Source of the DNA: DASUZD01 sp036377055
GTDB taxonomy: Bacteria; Actinomycetota; Thermoleophilia; Gaiellales; Gaiellaceae
Direction: 5' to 3'
Assembly: GCA_036377055.1 (NCBI GenBank)
Contig: DASUZD010000255.1
Coordinates: 1-19,946 of the forward strand
DNA length: 19,946 bases
Shown: piece after piece, positions 7,198-13,782 of the stretch
Layout: each line of letters opens with the position of its first letter
How positions within the stretch are numbered: the stretch's first letter is position 1
The notes under the pieces: generated by a model
The model's database searches: none
What the model saw: only the letters and a program-made list of their open reading frames with translations
Told to the model about the DNA's origin: nothing
Made by a program: the position numbers and the translations under genes

Positions 7198-8282
7198 CGG
7201 CGGCGCTCCGGCGGCCGCTCAGGCCGCTTCGCCGCGCGGCGACGGATGCGGCCGAGGGGATTCGCGCGGCTCTGTACAGGCGCCGTCTTCGCGTCGAGCG
7301 CGGAGGCGGTGTGGCTCTCGCGTACGGCCGCGAGGTCCCGAAGCGGTCGGAGCCCGCGCACGGCGGCGCCGTCAAGCTTCAGGCGCTCGCGGAGACGTGG
7401 CCGCCGACGGAGCGCTTCAACGTCCTCTACCTCGTCTCGAGCGCGCTGCCGCCGCGGGCCGACCGCCTGCTCGAGGTGGCGCGGGAACGAGGCGCGGCCG
7501 TCGTCTGGAACCAGGACGGCGTCGCGTACCGCGGTTGGCACGGCCCCGGCTGGGAGCGCGTGAACGAGCCGCTCGCGCACGGCCTGCACGCGGCCGACCA
7601 CGTCTTCTTCCAGAGCCACTTCTGCCGAGTCGCGTCCGACCGTTTCCTCGGCGCGCGCGACGGCCCGGCCGAGGTTCTGTCGAACCCGATCGACACGCGG
7701 CGGTTCGTCGTCCCCGAGCGGCGCGACGAGCGGCCGACCCTGCTGCTCGGCGGGAACCAGTACCAGCGCTACCGCCTCGAGGTCGCGGTGCGGACGCTCG
7801 AGCTGCTGCCCGACGAATGGCGCCTCCTCGTCGGAGGCCGGCTGTCGTGGGATCCGGACCCGGCGCGGGTCCAGCGCGATGCGGCGGCGCTGCTCGGCGA
7901 CCCGCGGATCGAGGTCGCAGGGCCGTACACTCAGGCCGAGGCGCCGGCGCTGCTCGGCCGGGCGCACGTGCTCCTGCACCCGAAGTACAACGACCCGTGC
8001 CCCGGCGTGGTGCTCGAGGCGCTCGCGTGCGGGCTCCCGGTCGTCCACTCCGCGAGCGGCGGCACGCCGGAGCTGGTCGGGGACGCAGGCGTCGGCGTCG
8101 AGGCGCCGCTCGACTGGGAACGCGACCACCCGCCCGACCCGGAGGAGCTGGCGGCGGCGGTGCTCGCGTGCTCGGAGCGCTGGCCGGAGCTGTCGGCCGC
8201 GGCGCGCGAACGGGCGGAGCAGTTCGACGTCCGGCCGTGGCTCGAGCGCCATCGCGCGGTCTTCGAGGCCCTCGCGCGATGA
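7194..8282 (+). CDS. GT4-family glycosyltransferase
   Basis: 362 residues from GTG 7194, overlapping the preceding stop by 4 bases (GTGA) with GGGG five bases upstream. A basic N-terminal stretch of about 35 residues, rich in Arg and Ala, precedes the Rossmann-like start 'FNVLYLVSSALPPRADRLL' (about 75-93). Later motifs are 'WNQDGVAYRGWHG', the linker 'VLSNPIDTRRFVVP' (161-174) and the donor site 'YNDPCPGVVLEALACGLP' (265-282, Glu275 in the E-x7-E motif) followed by 'SASGGTPELVGDAG'. Family assignment is firm. The extended basic N-terminus may contact the membrane surface, where lipid-linked acceptors sit; this is inference. It is coupled to the following GT2-like gene through an ATGA overlap. 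Confidence 0.88.
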   Translation: MTAALRRPLRPLRRAATDAAEGIRAALYRRRLRVERGGGVALAYGREVPKRSEPAHGGAVKLQALAETWPPTERFNVLYLVSSALPPRADRLLEVARERGAAVVWNQDGVAYRGWHGPGWERVNEPLAHGLHAADHVFFQSHFCRVASDRFLGARDGPAEVLSNPIDTRRFVVPERRDERPTLLLGGNQYQRYRLEVAVRTLELLPDEWRLLVGGRLSWDPDPARVQRDAAALLGDPRIEVAGPYTQAEAPALLGRAHVLLHPKYNDPCPGVVLEALACGLPVVHSASGGTPELVGDAGVGVEAPLDWERDHPPDPEELAAAVLACSERWPELSAAARERAEQFDVRPWLERHRAVFEALAR

Positions 8283-9241
8283 GCGACCCGCTCGTCACGA
8301 TCGGCGTCGTCAGCTTCAACCGGCTCCACTACCTGCGCGCGCTGATGGAGTCGGCGCGCGAGTGCGTTCGCTACCCGCGCGTCCAGTGGGTCGTCGTCGA
8401 CGGCAACTCGGTCGAGCCCGGGCTGCGCGAGTACGTCGAGAGCCTCGACTTCGTCGACGAGAAGGTGTTCGCCGACTGCACCCACGCCGAGGCGATGAAC
8501 ACGATCGTCGAGCGGGCGCGCGGCGAGTGCCTGATGATGCTGCCCGAGGACGTCCAGTTCGTGCGGCGCGGCGAGTGGCTTCGCGACCTCGTCGAGGTCG
8601 CGCTTCGGCCCGAGGTCGGGCACGTCCAATTCGACGCCCAGCGGCGGGTGACGCTCCAGCGCTACTTCGGGCGTGCGCGCTTCCGGTCGCTCGAGCTGCC
8701 GTGGCGCCGGCGGTACGGACGGCTGCGCTCCTCGTCGGGCGAACTCTTCCTCGGCTTCGGCGACCGTCGCGAGCCGATCGGCGGCGCCGGGATCGTGACG
8801 TTCGTGAAGACGGAGCTCCGGCGGCGCCTAGGGCCGTGGCGCGTGCGGCGCGAGCTCTCGTCGATGCAGGATTCCGGTCTCGGCGCGGAGGCGGACATGA
8901 TCGAGCGCTGGCGCGGCTCCGGCCTGCGCCTCGAGGCGTTCATGGTCCGCAATCCGGTCGTCGCCGACGTCGTCACCGACCCGCGCGGCACGAAGGCGCG
9001 CGTGCGGTTCGGCGACCGGCGCTACGGGCGCTACGCGCCGCCGCCCGAGCCGCCGTTCTACTACCGGATCTGGAACGAGGACGAGCTCGCGCGCTTCGCC
9101 GACGCCGACCCGGCGCCTGCGTTCGAGGACTTCGTCGTCCCGCGCGGCTTCGACCTTCCGCTCGACGAGCAGGGGAACATGCTCAAGACGAACGTGATCA
9201 CCGAGGACGAGCCGTACGAGCTCATCGCAGGCCACCCGTAG
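8279..9241 (+). CDS. GT2-like glycosyltransferase with unusual metal-site motif
   Basis: 320 residues from ATG 8279 (ATGA overlap with the previous stop). The N-terminus 'PLVTIGVVSFNRLHYLRALM' and 'VQWVVVDGNSVEPGLREYV' give the GT-A nucleotide-binding strands, with 'DGNS' in place of the common DDGS. At the position of the DxD motif the sequence reads 'LMMLPEDVQFV' (about 86-95), so the usual Asp pair is replaced by Glu-Asp-Val. The C-terminal half (from about 120) is basic and aromatic and ends with 'LDEQGNMLKTNVITEDEPYE', which I do not recognise. It is likely a cytoplasmic sugar transferase of the glycan pathway; loss of the strict DxD could mean altered metal use or a non-catalytic role. 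Confidence 0.78.
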   Translation: MSDPLVTIGVVSFNRLHYLRALMESARECVRYPRVQWVVVDGNSVEPGLREYVESLDFVDEKVFADCTHAEAMNTIVERARGECLMMLPEDVQFVRRGEWLRDLVEVALRPEVGHVQFDAQRRVTLQRYFGRARFRSLELPWRRRYGRLRSSSGELFLGFGDRREPIGGAGIVTFVKTELRRRLGPWRVRRELSSMQDSGLGAEADMIERWRGSGLRLEAFMVRNPVVADVVTDPRGTKARVRFGDRRYGRYAPPPEPPFYYRIWNEDELARFADADPAPAFEDFVVPRGFDLPLDEQGNMLKTNVITEDEPYELIAGHP

Positions 9242-9250
9242 ACTCCGCCC

Positions 9251-10078
9251 GTGGCCGCACCCTCGGTCGCCGTGGTCGTCCCCACCGGCGGGCTCGAGCT
9301 CGACCGAGACGAGCAGGTCTCCTTCCGTCAGCTCCGCCGCGTGCTCGGCGGCTACGACACCTACCTCCTGCTGCCTGACGACGTCGAATCGACGCTGGAC
9401 GGGTTGCCCGTGAAGCGCGTCGCCGCCGCGTACTTCCGGGGACCGAAGCGCCGAAACCAGCAGCTCATGATCTCGCCCGACTTCTACGGCGCGTTCAGCG
9501 ACTACGACTTCATCCTGATCCACCAGCTCGACAGCCTCGTGCTTTCGGACGAGCTGGCCGCCTGGTGCGAGGCGGGCTGGGACAACGTGGGCGCGCCGTG
9601 GACGAGGCGCGCCGCCGATGGGACGCTCGTCCTGACGGCTGTCGGGAACGGTGGCCTGGCGCTCAGAAAGGTGGAGAGCTGCCTCCGCATCGCGACGCTC
9701 GCGCGGCGCCCGCTGCCGCGGCTGCGCACGCTGGCGTGGTTCGGCGGCTCGGTCGGTCGCCGCCTCGTCCGGCATCTCCCGGGGACGCTCCGGACGATCG
9801 CCACCTCACGGCGCAAGCTGCGCACAGCGGCCGGCGCCGCCCGTGGCGCCCTCGCAACGACCTTCGTCACCGAGGACAAGTTCTGGTCTGAGATGGCGCC
9901 ACGCCTCGACCCGACGTTCCGCATACCGCCGCCGGAGGAGGCGCTCTCGTTCGCGTTCGAGACGAACCCGCGCGAGTGCTTCGAGCTGAACGGGCGACGG
10001 CTCCCGTTCGGGTGTCACAAGTGGTGGTTCCACGACCGCGGGTTCTGGGAGCCGTACCTGATCGCGGCGGCCGGATGA
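9251..10078 (+). CDS. DUF5672-family protein, putative glycosyltransferase
   Basis: 275 residues from GTG 9251, nine bases after the previous stop. The landmarks match the family I know as DUF5672, found in glycan loci: 'YDFILIHQLDSLVLSDEL' (85-102), 'NVGAPW' (112-117), 'VGNGGLALRK' (131-140), 'VTEDKFW' (206-212) and 'PFGCHKWWF' (252-260). 'QLDS' could be the metal-binding acidic site and 'VGNGG' an acceptor-site loop, by analogy with GT-A enzymes. Between about 147 and 203 lies a strongly basic segment rich in Arg and Leu that looks like an insertion. It overlaps the next GT2 gene by 4 bases (ATGA). It probably transfers one sugar in glycan assembly; no activity can be assigned from sequence alone. 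Confidence 0.82.
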   Translation: MAAPSVAVVVPTGGLELDRDEQVSFRQLRRVLGGYDTYLLLPDDVESTLDGLPVKRVAAAYFRGPKRRNQQLMISPDFYGAFSDYDFILIHQLDSLVLSDELAAWCEAGWDNVGAPWTRRAADGTLVLTAVGNGGLALRKVESCLRIATLARRPLPRLRTLAWFGGSVGRRLVRHLPGTLRTIATSRRKLRTAAGAARGALATTFVTEDKFWSEMAPRLDPTFRIPPPEEALSFAFETNPRECFELNGRRLPFGCHKWWFHDRGFWEPYLIAAAG

Positions 10079-10998
10079 TGCGACCGCTCGTCAGCATCGT
10101 CACTCCGTCTTTCAATCAGGCCGAGTTCCTGGAGGAGACGATCCGCTCGGTGCTCGAGCAGGACTACGAGCCGATCGAGTACATCGTCGTCGACGGCGGC
10201 TCGACCGACGGGAGCGTCGACGTGATCCGCCGCTACGAAGACCGCCTCGAGTGGTGGGTGAGCGAGCCGGATGGAGGCCAGCCGCAAGGCCTGAACAAGG
10301 GTTTCGCGCGGTCGAGTGGCGAGGTGATGGGCTTCCTCAACTCCGACGACACGCTGCTCCCAGGTGCGATCTCGCGTCTCGTCGGCGAGCTCGAGCGCGA
10401 CCCTGGGGCGCTCGCGGCATACGGCGACGCGGTCTACGTCGACGAGCGTTCCGGAGAGACGCGCTACGGCAAGTCGCAGGTCTGGGGAGTCGCCCCGATG
10501 GCGTTGGCCGCGACGGGGACGGTAATGCAGCCGGCCTCGCTCTGGCGCCGGCGCGCGTGGGAGCTCGCGGGCCCGTTCGACGAGAGCTATCAGGTCTGGT
10601 TCGACGTGCTGTTCTTCCTCAACATGGCCAGGTTCGGGCCGGCGTCGTACGTCGAGGAGCCGCTCGCGACCTATCGGATCCACCCGGAGTCGAAGACGGC
10701 GCACGCGACGGGAATTCCGCACACGGAGGAGCTGATGAGGGTCGCCGACGAGTACTTCGGCGGGCCCGACCTGCCTGAGGAGCTGAAGCCTCGAGCCCGC
10801 ACCTTGCAGGCGCTCTACTATCGCCGGGCGGCCTGGGGCTACTACTCCTCGGGCGACATCGCCCGCGCCCGGCGCGCGCTCCTGCGCTCCGTGCCGCTGC
10901 GGCCTCGCATGTCGCGGAAGACCCTGCGGCTCCTCGCGAGAACGCTGACCCCGGAGCCGATCGTGCGCCTGCGGCACCGGCTCGCACCCCCGAGATGA
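10075..10998 (+). CDS. GT2 glycosyltransferase, first copy of a tandem pair
   Basis: 307 residues from ATG 10075, which overlaps the preceding stop; ATG 10078 is also possible, but 10075 makes the N-terminus the same length as the paralogue downstream. Classic GT2 motifs are present: 'VSIVTPSFNQAEFLEETI', 'IVVDGGSTDGS' (37-47) and 'LNSDDTLL' (88-95, the DxD-type metal site), followed by 'MQPASLWRRRAWELAGPFDE' and 'ATYRIHPESKT', a common GT2 C-terminal block. The last ~70 residues form a helical, TPR-like tail ('YYRRAAWGYYSSGDIARARR') found in both copies. Similarity to the next gene is very high in the first 109 residues and clearly lower afterwards. It should transfer a sugar from a nucleotide-sugar donor in the cytoplasm. 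Confidence 0.92.
   Translation: MMRPLVSIVTPSFNQAEFLEETIRSVLEQDYEPIEYIVVDGGSTDGSVDVIRRYEDRLEWWVSEPDGGQPQGLNKGFARSSGEVMGFLNSDDTLLPGAISRLVGELERDPGALAAYGDAVYVDERSGETRYGKSQVWGVAPMALAATGTVMQPASLWRRRAWELAGPFDESYQVWFDVLFFLNMARFGPASYVEEPLATYRIHPESKTAHATGIPHTEELMRVADEYFGGPDLPEELKPRARTLQALYYRRAAWGYYSSGDIARARRALLRSVPLRPRMSRKTLRLLARTLTPEPIVRLRHRLAPPR
10156..10202 (+). repeat. 47-base exact direct repeat, copy 1 (within tandem GT2 genes)
   Basis: Bases 10156-10202 are identical to 11076-11122 and encode the block from 'EQDYEPIEY' through 'VVDGG' in both tandem GT2 genes. The surrounding ~320 bases are also highly similar. This points to a recent partial duplication or gene conversion rather than protein-level constraint alone, because synonymous positions match throughout the 47 bases. 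Confidence 0.85.
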
Positions 10999-11906
10999 CT
11001 CGGCCGCTCGTCTCGATCGTGACGCCGTCCTACGCTCAGGCGCGGTTCCTGGAGGAGACGATGCGGTCGGTGCTGGAGCAGGACTACGAGCCGATCGAGT
11101 ACATCGTCGTCGACGGCGGCTCCACGGACGGCAGCGTCGACGTGATCCGCCGCTACGAAAATCGCCTCGCGTGGTGGACGAGCGAGCCCGACCGCGGCCA
11201 GGCGCACGCGATCAACAAGGGTTTTGCCCGGGCTCGGGGGGAGTACCTCGGCTGGCTCAACTCCGACGACACGCTCCTGCCCGGCGCGATCTCGCGGCTC
11301 GTCGGCGAGCTCGAGCGCGACACCGGCCTCTCCGCCGCCTACGGAGACGCAGTGTGGCTCGACGAGGACTCGCGCCACCTCGGCCCGCAGCGGGCGCGCG
11401 AGCTGGACGTGCGCGCGATGGCTCGGAGCGGCTCCGCGCACGTGCTCCAGCCGGCGTCGCTCTGGCGCCGCGAGGCGTGGGAGCGGGCGGGTCCGCTCGA
11501 CGAGAGCCTTCACTACGTGTTCGACACCGTCTTCTTCCTGCGCCTGGCGGCGCTGGGCCGCGCGCGCCATCTCGCCGAGCCGCTCGCCGGCTACCGGATC
11601 CATCCGGCCTCGAAGACCTACAGCGAGCCGCTGCCGAAGATCGAGGAGTACCTGCGGCTCGCAGACGAGGTTTTCGCAGCCGACCCGCTTCGCCCGTATG
11701 CGCGCGCCGGCCGGGCGAGCTATTACCGCCGTGCGGCCTGGAGTCTCTGGAACCTCGGGGAGCTCTCGCGGGCGAGGCGCACGTTTCTCCGCTCGCTGCT
11801 CGTCTCGCCTGCGATGACGCGCGGTACCGCGGCGAAGATGGTGCGGACGCTCGCACCAGGGCCGCTCGTCCGCCGGCGGCGCGCGCGGCGCGCGGCCGCG
11901 GCATGA
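10995..11906 (+). CDS. GT2 glycosyltransferase, second copy of the tandem pair
   Basis: 303 residues from ATG 10995, overlapping the stop of its paralogue by 4 bases. Motifs are 'VSIVTPSYAQARFLEETM', 'IVVDGGSTDGS' (37-47), 'LNSDDTLL' (88-95), 'LQPASLWRREAWERAGPLDE' and 'AGYRIHPASKT'. By hand alignment only 18 of the first 109 residues differ from the upstream copy, whereas the region after residue 110 differs at roughly half its positions. The N-terminal part binds the nucleotide and metal, and the C-terminal part usually sets acceptor choice, so the pair may use the same donor and different acceptors (inference). The C-terminus has the same helical tail, ending in a run of Arg and Ala. Confidence 0.92.
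   Translation: MTRPLVSIVTPSYAQARFLEETMRSVLEQDYEPIEYIVVDGGSTDGSVDVIRRYENRLAWWTSEPDRGQAHAINKGFARARGEYLGWLNSDDTLLPGAISRLVGELERDTGLSAAYGDAVWLDEDSRHLGPQRARELDVRAMARSGSAHVLQPASLWRREAWERAGPLDESLHYVFDTVFFLRLAALGRARHLAEPLAGYRIHPASKTYSEPLPKIEEYLRLADEVFAADPLRPYARAGRASYYRRAAWSLWNLGELSRARRTFLRSLLVSPAMTRGTAAKMVRTLAPGPLVRRRRARRAAAA
11076..11122 (+). repeat. 47-base exact direct repeat, copy 2 (within tandem GT2 genes)
   Basis: Identical to 10156-10202 in sequence and in reading frame; the distance of 920 bases equals the spacing of the two gene starts. It marks the most strongly conserved part of the duplicated segment. Confidence 0.85.
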
Positions 11907-11910
11907 GCGG

Positions 11911-12708
11911 GTGACTCCGCGCGTCAGCGTGATCCTGCCCGTTCGCGACGGGGATCCGTTCCTGCGCGACGCCCTCGAGAGCGTGCTCGCGCAGACGCTC
12001 GCCGAGTTCGAGCTCCTCGTCGTCGACGACGGTTCGACCGACGGGACCGCGGCGATCCTCCTCGAGGTGCAGGACGATCGGCTGCGCGTCCTCCGGCAGG
12101 AACCCCTCGGCCTCGTCGCAGCCCTGAACCTCGGGATCGCGGAGGCTCGGGCGCCGTACCTCGCTCGGATGGACGCGGACGACGTCTCGCTTCCGGAGCG
12201 GCTCGAGCGGCAGGTCGCGTACCTCGACGCGCGGCCGCGGGTCGGGCTCGTCGTCGCGGGCGTCGTAACGATGGACGGGGACGCGCGGATCGTCCTACCC
12301 GACGACGACGCGGCGTTGCGGCGCCGCCTTTTGCTCCGCAACCCTTTTGCCCACGGGGCTGTGGCAGTTCGCGTCGAGGCCCTCGCGCGCGCCGGCGGCT
12401 ACCGCGCCGACTACGGCGCGAACGAGGACTACGACCTCTGGCGGCGGATCGCGCGCGACTGGGAGCTGGGCGCGATCCCCGAGGTTCTCTACCGCTATCG
12501 GGAGCACCCCGGCGCGGTGACCAAGAGCCGCATTGAGGAGCGTGTCCGGAGCCGCGAGCGCCTGCGCGACGAGCTGTGGCGCGAGCCTTCGCTGCTCCGC
12601 GCGGTCCGCCGTGACCGCGACCCGGTGGAGGCCCGAGCGCTACTTCGCGAGGCGCTTCGCCGACGGCGCCTCGGCCTCGCGCTGCGCGTCCTCGTACGCC
12701 CGGAGTAG
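11911..12708 (+). CDS. GT2 glycosyltransferase, last gene of the glycan operon
   Basis: 265 residues from GTG 11911, four bases after the previous stop. The ATG at 11903 that overlaps that stop is out of frame and meets a stop after three codons, so it is not the start. Motifs are 'RVSVILPVRDGDPFLRDAL', 'LLVVDDGSTDGTAAIL' (35-50), 'ARMDADDVSLPERLERQV' (85-102, with the DxD site) and 'YGANEDYDLWRRIARDWE' (168-185), in which the ED pair near 172 is the usual candidate for the catalytic base of GT2 enzymes. This is a compact, complete GT2 of the WcaA type. The last 23 codons, including the stop, lie on the same bases as the end of the opposing GT4 gene. Substrate unknown. Confidence 0.92.
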   Translation: MTPRVSVILPVRDGDPFLRDALESVLAQTLAEFELLVVDDGSTDGTAAILLEVQDDRLRVLRQEPLGLVAALNLGIAEARAPYLARMDADDVSLPERLERQVAYLDARPRVGLVVAGVVTMDGDARIVLPDDDAALRRRLLLRNPFAHGAVAVRVEALARAGGYRADYGANEDYDLWRRIARDWELGAIPEVLYRYREHPGAVTKSRIEERVRSRERLRDELWREPSLLRAVRRDRDPVEARALLREALRRRRLGLALRVLVRPE

Positions 12709-13782
12709 CAGCGCGCCGACGGCCTCGCGCCCGTACCGCTCCCGTGCCCGCCGAGCGATCTCGCCGCGGTCGAATGCGTCGAGCCGGTCGAGCGCCTCGC
12801 CGATCCGCCGCGCGATGCTCTCGGGGTCGCGCGGCTCGGCCAGCAGGCCGGTTCGCTCGTCCACGAGCTCCGGGAGTCCGCCGACCCGCGTCGCGACGAC
12901 GGGCAGCCCGCTCGCCATCGCCTCGAGCACGACGCACGGGTTGTTCTCGAACCGGCTCGCGAGGACGAACAGGTCGGCGGCGCGCATCCGCTCCGCGAGC
13001 TCGCGCTTCGGCCGGAGGCCGTGGAACGACACAAGCCCCTCGACCCCCAGCCGTCGCGCCCGCGCCTCGTACTCCGGCCTGAGCGGCCCATCGCCCACGA
13101 CGTCCAGCCGAAAGCCGTTCCGATCGCGCGCGAGCAGCGCGAGCGCGTCGAGCAGGTAGTCGACGCCCTTCGCGCCGTTCTCCCCGAGGAGGCCCGCCGT
13201 GAGGAGGCGCCGCTCGTCGCTGCGGTCGCCGCGGCCCGGCCGGAAGAGCTCGTCGTCGACGACGTTCGGCACGACCCGCAGCCGCGCGCGCGGCGCGAAC
13301 GACGCGAGCGCTGCGCGCATGGCCTCGCTCGGCGGCAGGACGAGCTGCGCGCGCTCGAGCGTCGACCGCGCGGCCCAGGCCATCGTCCGCGAGAGGCGCA
13401 CCGGATTGTCCGGCAGGAAGGCGCTCCAGTGCTCGCTGTAGACGAGCGGCTTCCGCAGCGCGCGCGCGGCGAGTGCCGAGAGGTGCGAGCTCGCGTGGAC
13501 GACGTCGAGATCGCCCGCGGCCACTCTCGCTCCAGCGACGAAGGCCGCGTAGCTCAGCGGCCGCCCGAAGCGGCGGTAGCGGACGCGGACGAGCGGCGGG
13601 TCGTCGTCCTCCTCGACGAGCTCGAAGAGCCCGCGCCGGCCGTGCGTGCGCTGGAGGTGGACGACGCGCACCGCGGCTCCTGCGAGCGCTGCCGCGCGCG
13701 CGTGCTCGCGCACGAAGACGCCGTCGATCGGCGACTCGGACGACGGGTAGTTCGTCGTGAGGAAGAGGACCTTCAGAGGCAC
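12640..13782 (-). CDS. GT4-family glycosyltransferase
   Basis: 380 residues from GTG 13782, a normal GT4 length. The frame is open further upstream, but that part is the shadow of the amidotransferase gene; the true protein begins at 'PLKVLFLTTNYPSSESP', the standard GT4 opening. Then come 'GVFVREHARALAAAG'-like residues at 21-35, the linker 'VVPNVVDDELFRP' (170-182), 'LLTAGLLGENGAKGVDYLL' (193-211), and the donor site 'ENNPCVVLEAMASGLPVVA' (279-297, Glu287 in E-x7-E) with 'TRVGGLPELVDERTGLL'. All landmarks are intact. Its start overlaps the end of the AsnB-like gene by 10 bases, so the two are probably co-transcribed and coupled. The C-terminus ('APSAKRLAK') overlaps the converging GT2 gene by 69 bases. 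Confidence 0.92.
   Translation of the reverse strand: MPLKVLFLTTNYPSSESPIDGVFVREHARAAALAGAAVRVVHLQRTHGRRGLFELVEEDDDPPLVRVRYRRFGRPLSYAAFVAGARVAAGDLDVVHASSHLSALAARALRKPLVYSEHWSAFLPDNPVRLSRTMAWAARSTLERAQLVLPPSEAMRAALASFAPRARLRVVPNVVDDELFRPGRGDRSDERRLLTAGLLGENGAKGVDYLLDALALLARDRNGFRLDVVGDGPLRPEYEARARRLGVEGLVSFHGLRPKRELAERMRAADLFVLASRFENNPCVVLEAMASGLPVVATRVGGLPELVDERTGLLAEPRDPESIARRIGEALDRLDAFDRGEIARRARERYGREAVGALLLRAYEDAQREAEAPSAKRLAK

Noticed and set aside
11903..11914. ATG overlapping the stop of the second tandem GT2
   Set aside because: It reads ATG AGC GGG TGA, only three sense codons; the following GT2 starts at GTG 11911.
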